From assembly GCA_002633025.1 (NCBI GenBank), contig NMRB01000045.1, positions 343,520-407,519 of the forward strand: a DNA stretch of 64,000 nucleotides, written 5' to 3'. A program made the position numbers and the translations under genes. A model generated the notes under the pieces. That model searched no databases. It saw only the letters and a list, made by a program, of their open reading frames with translations, and was not told the origin of the DNA. This document shows, piece by piece, positions 20,991 to 30,475 of this stretch (position 1 is the first letter of the stretch; the number at the start of each line of letters is the position of its first letter). Source of the DNA: Notospermus geniculatus. Taxonomy: Eukaryota; Nemertea; Pilidiophora; Heteronemertea; Lineidae.

Positions 20991-21835
20991 TTCCCATATC
21001 GCCAAATTGCATTTCGCCAAATTCCCAGTTCGCCAAAAAAAGTTGCATTTCGCCAAATCCCATTTTGCCAAATTCCCATTTCGCCAAATTCCCAATTCGC
21101 CAAATTCCCAATTTGCCAAATGCCCATTTGGCCAAATTCCCATTTGGCCAAATTCCAGTTTGGCCAAATTCCCATTTTGCCAAATTCCCATTTCGCCAAA
21201 TTTGTTATTCAGGTTATAACCCCTAATCTAATGGACCGATCCAATGCAAAGTACTTCAAAATAGAGGGTTAGGGTTAGGATAAGGCCCTTGCTTATCAAG
21301 CTGTTTCACTCAGGATTTGGAAAGGACGGGGTAAAGGACGGGGTAATGTGCCACGCCCAAGGTTACACAACTCTAGCAGTGTTTGTTCCCTTGACTATAT
21401 ATGCGCTTATGTCAGTGCAGATACATGTATATGAAGGGAGCAAACACTGTAACCCAACGCATGTCAGAAGAACAAAAGAAAATTGAAATTAAAAGCAATC
21501 GTTATCGTTGAAGAATTTACCTAGAAAATAACATCAGTATTCTTTGGAATGAATACCATTCGCTCACATGTAATTTTTTACACTTCTGACCCTGCTTCAA
21601 AAATTGTTAATATTTCGAACGATTCATTTTGAAAGAACACAGGGGGTGGCAAGTAAATTTTTGGCGAAACGGGAATTTGGCCAAATGGGAATTTGGCGAA
21701 ACAGGAATTTGGCGAAATGGGAATTTGGCATATTGGGAATTTGGCAAAATGGGATTTTGGCAAAATGGGAATTTGGCGATTTGGGAATTAGGCCAAATGG
21801 GGATTTGGCAAAATGGGATTTGGCGAAATGGGAAG
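20990..21835. mobile_element. Foldback element with 16-bp minisatellite arms
   Basis: The left arm (about 20995-21205) is a tandem array of a ~16-bp unit, GCCAAATTCCCATTTC with variants. The right arm (about 21660-21832) is the same array inverted (GAAATGGGAATTTGGC). About 450 bp of unique sequence lies between. Inverted arms built from short tandem repeats are the architecture of foldback-type transposons, including the TU elements described from sea urchins. It appears to have landed in a minus-strand coding-like tract that lies on both sides. Confidence 0.8.
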
Positions 21836-21839
21836 TCAC

Positions 21840-22842
21840 CGGAATCGCCCATATACTCGATCTCTGCATTGTTGCCCTGTACAGGAATTGGTATGTCCAG
21901 GTTCTTCTCATCCAGCGGAACAGTAACTTCCATCAGTAGTGACTTCTTTTTTTGGAACAGTCCACCGGTTGTTGACATGTTTTTTTGCAAAGTTTGAACA
22001 TGCCACCTAAACAACCACCTGCCAAAAGGTGAAGTCCCCAATCTGGCTGAGAGGGAAGGCTGCTGCTTGTAGATGGGCTGGCAGCACTGCTGCTGCTGAT
22101 GGCACTAGTCGACGTCATGGCAGTGGCGCATGGTGGATACTGCAAGGACCTCTTGGCAGATCTTCCTGACGACTCAACTTGCTCAGTCTCGGTGTCACTG
22201 TCGCCAGTGTCAGTATCCGGCGAACTACTGCTATCATCCTCACCAGAATTTTCACCATCATCACTCATGGGGTGGCACTGGCAGTAGTTTCAACACCAGA
22301 GCCAGAGGCAGCAGTAGAGGAGTTGCATCCCTTGTTCAAAAAATTGTAAGCTGCATTCGAAACTGATGCACATATACACGGAATGTCAGTATCGTCTGGA
22401 GACGGAGTAAGAAAATCATGTGAGATTTCAGGTTCGAGTTTCTTGGCAACATTCGAAACAAACGAAGTTTCCCTGAGCGCCTCTGGCCAGGCAGCCTTCA
22501 TCAGCACGTCAGCATCCTCCGTCGTTGGTATCTTCTTGGTTTGCAACAGCTTCGCGTATTTAGACTTCAACAAACCGGCCAACTCAGCTAGCAATAAATC
22601 TGTCCAGGATGCATTCACGAAGTGCTCCACATTACCTTTCTTCGTGGGTACAGATCTCAATTACAATGCCCTTCTTTTTCGTCATATTCTACAACGAAAT
22701 TTCGTAAGTCTTTGACCACCACATGTTCCACGTTGGACACCGTGTTGACACACTTTACTTTAGTTGAAATCACACATGCTGGGATTCCCAGAATCTCATG
22801 CAAATTAGATCCGGAATCGACCACCGCGCCACCAGTACACAA
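21840..22842 (-). pseudogene. Unrecognised coding-like tract with Ser-rich segment
   Basis: Successive minus-strand frames give VSTKVKC-type sequence at 22657-22842, a 131-aa frame at 22265-22660 (NASWTDLLLAELAGLLKSKY, IPTTEDADVLMKAAWPEALR), then an acidic Ser/Asp/Thr-rich stretch at about 22140-22268 and a tail with LLMEVTVPLDEKNLDIPIPV near 21900. The stop of the 131-aa frame overlaps the ATG of the next. I do not recognise the protein. It may be one gene broken by frame changes. Confidence 0.3.
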
Positions 22843-22994
22843 ATCTTGTTACGAAAAGAGGCCATAATCAGGAGGGGGCGTTGCGAGGATTTCGCAGCGA
22901 ACATCCGTTTTTCAAACCCATGTAGCTCCCTTATTATTGGGCCTAGACCAATTTGGTTTTTTCCCAGACTAGATAAAATCCTACCTATTTATTA

Positions 22995-23336
22995 TTATGG
23001 TACCAGCGGTTTCGTTCGAATTAACCCCATTATTTTACAAGCGCCTGCAGAAAAAGGCTTTTTAAGGTACTTTTGCCACTTGTCCCTTCCTGGTAATCTC
23101 TTCCTGATGTGATCAATGTAAGACACCGACTGATGGCCTTTTTGTCTGAGGTAGGAGAAAACCGGCTTCAGCAATTTAGTGAAAATGCGTGGGGCTGAAG
23201 AGAGGCCATTTGGGCAGCAACGGAAAACAAACAGTTTCAGTTTTCCTTTCCATTGGAATTTCAAGTACTTCCTTGAAGACTCATGGACTGCGGCACTAAA
23301 AATCCTACAGGGTGAATAGCTGAAATGCGCATGCAA
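22995..23336 (-). pseudogene. DIRS-type reverse transcriptase fragment
   Basis: The frame includes RKYLKFQWKGKLKLFVFRCC, PNGLSSAPRIFTKLLKPV and LRQKGHQSVSYIDH. 'KYLKF.W.G.L..F..LP.GLSSAP..FTKLLKP ... LR..GH.SV.YIDD' is the reverse transcriptase core of DIRS-like tyrosine-recombinase retrotransposons. The second active-site Asp of YIDD is His here, so catalysis would be lost. Only about 110 aa remain, and no recombinase or RNase H part was seen nearby. Confidence 0.75.
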
Positions 23337-23794
23337 AACTGACGAGAAATCAACAGCTTACTACATATTTCTCTACAATTACAAGTACAAGATAGACAAT
23401 CCATATATTTGTAATCCAAAATTGTGGAGAAAAAAACATCCTACCAAAAGGCACAAAAATTCGAGATTAGTGGACCTTGTTTTTAGGCAGACATCTCTCT
23501 AAATATGGCGCTCAATTGACTTGTGTCCAGTAAAGACCTACTTAGATCTTACAGTTCATGATAAGGCCATCTTATAACGGTTTTAATTTAGGTTGCAAGC
23601 TGCCCAGAGGGGACCGGGTACCAGTCTTTTTCCACACATGTTTTGATGGCCTTTACCGTCTTAAATGATTAGTCAAGTGTGTATATGTAATTCGAAAGAT
23701 AAAACATAAAACGCAAGCATACTTCAAACAAAATTGAATACATTTTTCCCTTTGGGATTTTGCAATTTTGCCCTACAGCAAATGTTGACTTACC

Positions 23795-24024
23795 TCTGAT
23801 GGCAGAAACCACATCCTGGGGGAGCGTCTGTAATTTGACATCTCTTTTTTCTTGCCTTTTCCCCAGGGCACAACTCTTCGCAAGAACAATCTTTAAGAAA
23901 AAGGAGTCTACCAAAGTGGACACCTTTTCCCAACTGTTGTACAGTCTCGCACTTCATCCATTTGTTCGTTGGTGAGGAACATGTTGTAGTTGCCAGACAG
24001 GCGCTCCTTTTGTTTTCCAGATTT
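23795..24024 (-). pseudogene. Second BEN-domain-like exon, frameshifted
   Basis: An acceptor (CTTATTACACAG) and donor (CAGAG|GTAAGTC) bound a 230-bp exon. The first part reads SGNYNMFLTNEQMDEVRDC and the second VSTLVDSFFLKIVLAKSCAL ... KLQTLPQDVVSAIRG. A one-base loss near 23920 separates the frames. Like the exon at 19205-19415 it ends in '...VVS(A/I)(I/L)R|G' immediately before a phase-1 GTAAG donor, which suggests two members of one BEN-containing family. Confidence 0.4.
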
Positions 24025-24364
24025 CTGTGTAATAAGGAACTACGTATTATCAGAATGGAGTCCAAAAACATAGAAAATTTCAGTTATAAATCAGTTCACA
24101 GAACGAGATTATGAAAATTCACAAACTGAGTTCTCCATTAAGAGGAACACTGATGTTGATTTTGGATGAGTTAACACAGTTTTAACACATACATGTAGAA
24201 GATATTTCAAGGTTAATTCCCATTCCTCACAGCAAACGACAAGATACTAGTACACCTGTGACAAAAATTGGGTGTTGACCAGGGCTGACCGCACCAAACA
24301 TCCAATAGTACTACCCGCGCCTATCGGCAGTTAGTTATAATGCATTTTCCCATTAACTAAATCG

Positions 24365-24925
24365 CTAATAAGGCACCGATTGCACTACCAGATTTTCTGT
24401 GCGGTCATGGCCATTAGCTAGTTCAGGAGAAATATCACATTTTCGAAATTTGGTGTCTGATACTGAGGTCAGATGAGCAAGGGTGTTCAAGTGAACCAAG
24501 TTTTTTGGTTTACATGCGGTTCCTTTGCTGGTTCTATCGGCTCGTACGCGCAGCTTGGCGTCAGACATTGATGACGATTTCTGATGTCCATAACATGCAG
24601 CCAGAAATCTTGTTGACACGCGCAGGGCATCATCTGGTGATGCGTACCAAGTCCCCCAAAACAGGAAGTGGGACACCGGACTTTAGAACCTAACGGCTGT
24701 CAGTTTTCCGATACCGTAGTAGCAGGCAATAGTATCACATCCAGTCAGCGCATGTACTGACAATAGGTTACCGACAATGTCCTTGGTCTTATTGACTGTT
24801 GCATTCAGATCCACAACCTTAAACCTGTCTTTGATCGGTGATCTTATGGTTATGGGATTTAGAATTTGGCATTTATTCATGTCATGAAGTAACCGGATGA
24901 AAATGTCGGTGCCATCTAAGTACAC
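24365..24925 (-). pseudogene. TGCDT-motif protein fragment (possible PIN/FEN-like nuclease)
   Basis: The first frame (24683-24925) has DGTDIFIRLLHDMN and LLSVHALTGCDTIACYYGIG. The next (24365-24676) has RVSTRFLAACYG and SSSMSDAKLRV. The combination 'D(T)D(V/I)F..LL.H ... LHA.TGCDT.(S).(Y)G.GK ... F....YG.....S..(D)(A/V)R' recurs in uncharacterised multi-copy proteins of invertebrates. The spaced acidic motifs recall PIN/FEN-type nucleases, which is my inference. A frame change separates the halves and the N-terminal part is missing. Confidence 0.5.
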
Positions 24926-24952
24926 AAATTGTCATCTCGCTGTTCTTTTGCT

Positions 24953-25045
24953 GGGGTAGTTATCATCCCCAGAACGGAATAGTTATTTTTGACGGAACGG
25001 AACAGAAATGAAAATGCCGAATGACCCTAAAACCGGAACGAAACC
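24953..25045. mobile_element. Single end of the GGGTAG hAT-like MITE family
   Basis: GGGGTAGTTATCATCCCCAG followed by AACGGAATAGTTATTTTTGA and GGAACGGAAC is nearly the same as both ends of the element at 48990-50078. Only one end is visible here, so this is a truncated copy lying against the TGCDT-motif frame. Confidence 0.65.
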
Positions 25046-25420
25046 ATAGCTTGCCTGCTACATGTACGTACTTTCACACCTAGTACAGAACAGCCAGCGG
25101 GTACAATGCCGGAATAATGGCTTTTATCTTAGAAGTCAGTCAAACGAATGCCCAGGGACCAGATAGCATCACGCCAGCTTTTCTCAATGGACTGAAGTAA
25201 TATCAACACGAACGCTTTGATTAATGGCTAGCTTTTGATTAAATACAACAAAGAATGGATCGATATGATATATTTTATGTATTTTGAGAAATGTAAAAAA
25301 ATGTCATCAATTAGATAAATCACAGTGCTGTGTTCTTGCTGTCGCCGTTACCAGGAAGTCGATTCCCTTCTCTTTCTTGTCACTGCACTGGTTGGGCTGG
25401 TGCCTTGCTGTAAATGAAAA

Positions 25421-25574
25421 GGTTAGTTTGTTCAGTTCTCGTTCAGTTTGTTCAGTTCTCGTTCAGTTTGTTCAGGTCTGGTTCACTTTGTTTTGTTCTG
25501 GCTCAATTTGCTTTGTTCTGGTTCACTTTGTTTTGTTGTGGTTCACTTGCTTTGTTCTGGTTCAGTTTGTTTTA
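25421..25574 (+). repeat. Minisatellite, ~20-bp unit GTTCAGTTTGTTCAGTTCTC
   Basis: About seven and a half head-to-tail copies of a 20-bp unit occur, the first ones identical and later ones drifting to GTTCACTTTGTTTTGTTCTG. The drift along the array gives an open frame of Val/Leu/Cys/Phe repeats, which is an artefact of the period and not a gene. Confidence 0.85.
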
Positions 25575-25701
25575 ACAGGTGCAGCCTGCTGTGCTGTGAA
25601 ATACGGAAGGTGTACCTTGTGGTCTGGACAATAACTTGTCTTCCTCAGAAGTCATCTTGTCTTCAATCGATAGCAGAAGGGTATCTAACTGGTATGGGTC
25701 T

Positions 25702-26395
25702 TCAGCATCGATTATCCCGCCATCGCTTTGATCTTTCCCGAATACAAGCTCCAGCATCCTTTTGTCCTCTCTTGTTTTGTGTTCCCATCCCTTGGAGTTT
25801 TCTCTTGCAGTTGCTTCTAAAATGACGAACGCACCTCAGTCCAGTTGCATTTGGTAGACAATCTTTCAAAGCATTATGCAAAGGAAGTTCACCATTGGTG
25901 ATGAAACCTCTCACTCCGTACCGCAGATCTGGGCAACTGTTTGTCACTCCTGATATTATTTTGTCATATGCCGTTCTTGTCTTGCTCACGTGGGTCGCCG
26001 TAGGCCCCATGAAGATTGGTGGCCCCTCGTTTGTGTATTTACTAACAATGAACTTCTGTACGTGAAAGGTGTCACCTCAAACTTCCCATAGTTAAAAGTC
26101 AGATCAACAATAAAGGGGTACGACGTCATCGGTGATAGATAAATGTGTCGAACCGTTCCACATGTAGTCCCTGCCAATAATCCAGAGATTGTCGTAATCT
26201 TTTATCAAGATGTTTTGAATATTCTAGAAGGTTTTCGTCAGCGTTGGTCTTGTTAATGGCGGTTTTTATCGCATGTATTTGCTGCCTTGGTATTTCCCCA
26301 GTATGTCGGACAGCAGCAATTCCCTGATTCCTGAGCTGGTTGTATATGGCTGATGCATGAGAACCATCAGTAAGACTTGATTTTATTGCCAACAT
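25702..26395 (-). pseudogene. MULE-like transposase core, frameshifted
   Basis: Three overlapping frames make one protein reading: 26126-26395 (SLTDGSHASAIYNQLRNQGI, PRQQIHAIKTAINK), 25986-26177 (FIVDLTFNYGKFEVTPFTYR) and 25702-26010 (GPTATHVSKTRTAYDKIISG, GVRGFITNGELPLHNALKDC, LRCVRHFRSNCKRKLQGMG). 'DxTFN.G.(F)(Y)VT..TY ... GP...H ... (G)TDGE..L..A ... LRC..H...N...KL' is a MULE-type DDE core found in multi-copy animal proteins. The second acidic residue (usual TDGE) reads TNGE here. Single-base indels near 26170 and 26015 break the frame. Confidence 0.6.
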
Positions 26396-26791
26396 TGGTC
26401 TTCGTTGTGTTGGATAAAATGGTTTATTTCCGTGTTTCCGGTTCCCGTTAACTTAACTACATACATATCAAACAGCGTAATACACCATAAGATCTTAGAT
26501 CCCTTGTCCCAAAAAATTACCACGGTACTGCTCAATATTTATCGTAGGCATGTACCGAAGTCCAAACCGTACTACTCATGTGTCGAAGTCGAAGTCCGTG
26601 AAGTCATGTGTCGAAGTTCCCGCACGATTCCTCTCCTCAGGCTGAAATGGTACAGCTCCAATCATCGTCCTGTCGTGAAGTGGATCCTATCACCGCTGAC
26701 ACGCTCGTCCCTGTTTACCAGAGCCATCCTATCGTGCTTCAATACAAAAAAGAGACTTCAGAGGTGTGATAATTTTATGTTGTAGACATAC

Positions 26792-27181
26792 CTTCTTGTG
26801 TCAGCTCAACCAGAATACTGGCCAGCTTGTCGGTATCATTCTTGGCAGTAGAGGGACTGGCGGACGGAGAAGGCAAATGCCCTGGCTGGCGATTGGGTGG
26901 ACTTGCTCTTGGTGAGCGATTGGTCCCTATCCTCGCATACTGGCAAATCTGCTCTAAGCATGTTTCGTTGTGTATTGGGGCCTCCGGACTCATTGCACTG
27001 CCTTTCGATTTTGACACTGGTGATAACGGCCGTTTCCGAAAGGTCAGTGACCTCGGCACCTTGGGTGCGATGGGGCTTCCATTCCCGTTCCTTTGGAGAG
27101 CGGTTCCTCTTCTGCATTATAAGGTTCATTGGCCTCATCGTCATCCTCTCGGCACTTGATTCGACAAATCGTCTTGGTGGC
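26792..27181 (-). pseudogene. Possible upstream exon of the MULE-like gene
   Basis: A plausible acceptor (GATATTGCAG) at 27182 and donor (CAAGAAG|GTATGT) at 26791 bound 390 bp. The start reads ATKTICRIKCREDDDEANEP and the end reads LASILVELTQEG, but they are in different frames, so at least one indel is present. The composition is Ser/Pro-rich and unrecognised. The assignment to the downstream transposase gene rests only on position and strand. Confidence 0.25.
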
Positions 27182-27491
27182 CTGCAATATCAGGAACCCA
27201 GTATATTACATTGCAAAATAGGATGTTAGCAGCACTTGTACATGTAGGTTGTAGAGGCTGTTACTTCACTTTCTTGCTTTAATTTTAACTATCACTGATG
27301 CCTTTCTAACGCCATTATGTAACTAGTTAAAATATCAAAAAAACATGCTTATTGGATTAAGAGATACCATGTTTTTATCTGTTGGTGATACATTAATGAG
27401 GGGTAAATCCAACCGTTCAAAAGATAGCTGTACATCGGGTCCTACTGTCCTGTACAAAGCTCAGTTTATCAGGGCCAGCGCGGCCGGGGGT

Positions 27492-27965
27492 NNNNNNNNN
27501 NNNNNNNNNNNNNNNNNNNNNNNNNNNNNNNNNNNNNNNNNNNNNNNNNNNNNNNNNNNNNNNNNNNNNNNNNNNNNNNNNNNNNNNNNNNNNNNNNNNN
27601 NNNNNNNNNNNNNNNNNNNNNNNNNNNNNNNNNNNNNNNNNNNNNNNNNNNNNNNNNNNNNNNNNNNNNNNNNNNNNNNNNNNNNNNNNNNNNNNNNNNN
27701 NNNNNNNNNNNNNNNNNNNNNNNNNNNNNNNNNNNNNNNNNNNNNNNNNNNNNNNNNNNNNNNNNNNNNNNNNNNNNNNNNNNNNNNNNNNNNNNNNNNN
27801 NNNNNNNNNNNNNNNNNNNNNNNNNNNNNNNNNNNNNNNNNNNNNNNNNNNNNNNNNNNNNNNNNNNNNNNNNNNNNNNNNNNNNNNNNNNNNNNNNNNN
27901 NNNNNNNNNNNNNNNNNNNNNNNNNNNNNNNNNNNNNNNNNNNNNNNNNNNNNNNNNNNNNNNNN
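27492..27965. other. Assembly gap (474 N)
   Basis: An unresolved run of N. The left edge ends GGCCGGGGGT and the right edge starts with CCCCCCCCCC, a homopolymer likely to have blocked assembly. Long open frames across it are artefacts. Confidence 0.99.
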
Positions 27966-28080
27966 CCCCCCCCCCAACAAAACTGGCCTCTTCGGCGCCA
28001 TGCTGGAAGGCGAAGCCCACGTCCGTTGAGCTTTTCTGCTTAAAATGCCTCCCTAGCGAAAAAAGCTAGCTACGGCCCTG
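27966..28080. mobile_element. Right end of a hAT-like MITE (CAGGGCCGTAGCTAGC)
   Basis: The segment GCGAAGCCCACGTCCGTTGA ... GAAAAAAGCTAGCTACGGCCCTG is repeated at about 46920-47052 with small differences. Read inverted, the end is CAGGGCCGTAGCTAGC, and CAGGG at a terminus is typical of hAT-like elements. The left part is lost in the N gap. Confidence 0.6.
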
Positions 28081-28439
28081 CTCTCGCTCTGTATGTAGGT
28101 GCCCCTATTGATGGTGTACCCCGTCAATGGAAAAGTGGCCGCACCGGCCCTGGTTTATTTGACCACAATGACCTTGATAATGACCTTTAACCAGCAAATC
28201 CAGGGTGGCATCTACCCTTAAATTTCACCCCATCTTTAAGGTATGATCTAGCATAGATTTCTCGACCTTTAGATGTGAACTGACCCTCCCTTTAAGATGC
28301 GATCGAATTCAAATACATCTGAAAATCCACCGCAGCAACACGAGTGACGTTATCAGCTGCCATTTGTTGTCGATTTGATGGATTTCGTGCACTGACATAT
28401 GACTGAAGTGCCGTTTTCAAGATCCTCAACCGAATTTCA

Positions 28440-28555
28440 AACTGGGTAAACTTTAGTGCCATAAAGTTTACCCAGGATCGTCCTGGGTGACTTTTAGGGT
28501 TACCCAGGTTGGTCCTGGGTAAACTTTAGGGTTACCCAGGATGACATCATTCTAC
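28440..28555. repeat. Repeats of GGGTAAACTTTAGGGTTACCCAGG
   Basis: Three or four units built from TACCCAGGAT, TCCTGGGTAA and ACTTTAGGGT occur in alternating orientation, forming small inverted pairs. The same TACCCAGGAT/TCCTGGGTA words are the terminal region of the MITEs at 32791 and 62046, so this may be a fragment of that family. Confidence 0.5.
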
Positions 28556-28905
28556 CGATTCGGCCAAAGTTGCCCTCTTGTTTTATTCTTTTTCCTCCCA
28601 AGTACATTCTGAGCAACTTCGAACATACTTGTGCCATATTTTGACTGGCACAGTCCCTGTGATAGCCCCCACAAAGAAAACCACCATATTCTGAAATGCT
28701 TGGCGGTTTTCATCTAGTGTTGAATTTCTTACACTTCTTATGTTTTGAACAGTTTTTTGGTCGCTAAAGGCGAGATTGAATTTTCTAGCAGTTTCACTAC
28801 TTTGATGTGATGGTACATATTGTATAACATTTTAATTCAGTTGGCCCACTGTGATCCCTACCAAAAAGGCCAAGAATTCTGGCTATTTCTAACATTTGGT
28901 TAGTT

Positions 28906-29830
28906 TCAATTTTTTTTCAATGTTGGTAGGAGTTCAACAGCGCCAATCTTCCCAGCAAGGTTAATCGGCTTAGGGAAAGTATCTGAGAGGCATTCTCCAC
29001 TGGGTTCTGCTCCGTAATCCAATAGTAGTTTCATCATTTCAGTATTTTTGTTCAGAATGACTAGACTAAGTGGTGTTGCACCGCATCCTTCTGAAGCGTT
29101 GATTAAACTACCATTGTAGAGGAGAGCTTTCACCACTTTCAAATTGCCCTCCTCCACAGCCATATGTAAGATACTGCGCTCATACAAATCAAGAAAACCA
29201 AACCAGCGATGCTGCTGCCCAGCGAGGAAGTTGTCGGCCTCATCTTCACCATATGGCATATTTGTACTGAGACAGGGTTTTCATATCTGTATCAATTAGT
29301 TTTTTCCCATTGAAGTAAACTACGTTCTTCTGGTCGAATCTCAATATCATCCAAATTGGCCGTGGATTGGACAGTTGCTTTCTCCCTACTCAAATTCAAA
29401 ACTGTGTCCATCAATTTCTGTTGGTTTTCCCTGTGTTCCCTCATTCTGAGTTCCAAAAGATAATTTTCCCGAGATAACTTGATGTCAAAACCCTGACTGG
29501 TTGTTGGTTCAACAACACCAATTGACAATTCTTTTGCAAAATGTTCCAAGATGCTGCACGTGCCACAAGTTGTGACTTCATCCTCTATTGAAAGTGGCAT
29601 GAGAAGCACGTCACTTTTATCAAAAGTAGATTCCGGGTACTCCAATGATATTGCAGGGATGTTGATGACAATACATGTGTTTGACTACATGAAGACGCGT
29701 TATCTACATTATCTACATTTGACAAAAACTTGTTGGTACACAGAGAATCACACTCAATATCTTCTGCATTCATGTATCCTATCTCCTTGATGTAATGTAA
29801 GAGCATCCTATCACTGTGTTCCTCAAGCAT
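28906..29830 (-). pseudogene. Ankyrin-repeat gene fragment, frameshifted
   Basis: The C-terminal frame (28906-29259) has two ankyrin-type repeats: RSILHMAVEEGNLKVVKALL then ATPLSLVILNKNTEMMKLLL with DYGAEP. Upstream frames (29292-29645 and 29585-29830) supply LSRENYLLELRMREHRENQQ, a predicted charged helix, and MLEEHSDRMLLHYIKEIGYM. Between them, another frame reads VYFNGKKLIDTDMKTLSQYK at about 29256-29320. The natural protein reading therefore jumps frame at least twice. Ankyrin repeats mediate protein contacts; the parent protein is not recognised. Confidence 0.55.
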
Positions 29831-29859
29831 TTTGAAGATGGTTATCTGAAATAGATTAC

Positions 29860-30415
29860 CATCAGTTGATATAAATTATTTCGTGCAATGCATGATTACA
29901 TCATATTTAGTATTAATGAGTTTGATTGGGCATGGAGGTATAATTTATTCATTTGCACAATCACTCCTGGAAAAATGTTTTTGGCCCACTGAATCAAATA
30001 GTTTTTATCCCTAGAACACAATTTTCCAATCCAGTTTAATGTCAGTCGAATTCAGTTTCACATTTCATTTCACAGAGGCACTTGTGTTTTAGGAATCACG
30101 GGCATCTGAAATGAAATTTGTAACTGGAAATCGACACAGACAATGAATTGGATTGAGTAACTAGGTCCAGTGAAGTGAAAGAGAGGTGCTAGGTATAGAT
30201 TTAAGCCTATACGGTGTGTAGATGTGGGTGGTACCGGAAGAGGTTGTTGCGCTGAAGCTGCGAAAGTCCGTTTGCACTAAATAATGTGTTGCAGGAAGCA
30301 AATCGCGTTTACAGAAAACAAGTGCCAAATTCTGAAATAGATGAAAAAGAGAAACATGAATACTAGGCCAAGTAGCTGAATTGATAGACTGCAATAGTTG
30401 TACCTGAGGTTTGTG
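29860..30415. other. Spacer, no supported gene
   Basis: AT-rich sequence without recognisable coding or repeat structure. Confidence 0.4.
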
Positions 30416-30475
30416 AATAAAAGTGCATTCTGCAGCTGGGCTGCTCACAGCCCATCTGCAGAATGCACTTTTATT
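30416..30475. ncRNA. 60-nt near-perfect hairpin, candidate small-RNA precursor
   Basis: The left arm AATAAAAGTGCATTCTGCAG (30416-30435) is exactly complementary to the right arm CTGCAGAATGCACTTTTATT (30456-30475). Inside, GGGCTG pairs with CAGCCC around a CTCA loop, leaving only CT/AT unpaired. Length and shape fit a microRNA-like precursor, though the total lack of mismatches in the outer arm also fits a very small inverted repeat. No expression evidence is available. Confidence 0.35.

Noticed and set aside
20870-21272. Proteins rich in PNSHFAKF / WEFGKMGIW repeats, both strands
   Set aside because: They are translations of the 16-bp minisatellite arms of the foldback element.
25110-25200. 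Possible LINE RT scrap (LEVSQTNAQGPDSITPAFLNG)
   Set aside because: About 25 residues recall the 'KAxGPDGI' block, but it is too short and unsupported on either side.
25448-25825. 125-aa Cys/Val/Phe-rich frame
   Set aside because: It is the translation of a 20-bp minisatellite running into unrelated sequence.
27345-28043. Long open frames across the N gap (up to 232 aa)
   Set aside because: They consist mostly of unknown residues and exist only because N runs contain no stops; the same holds for 57784-58272.
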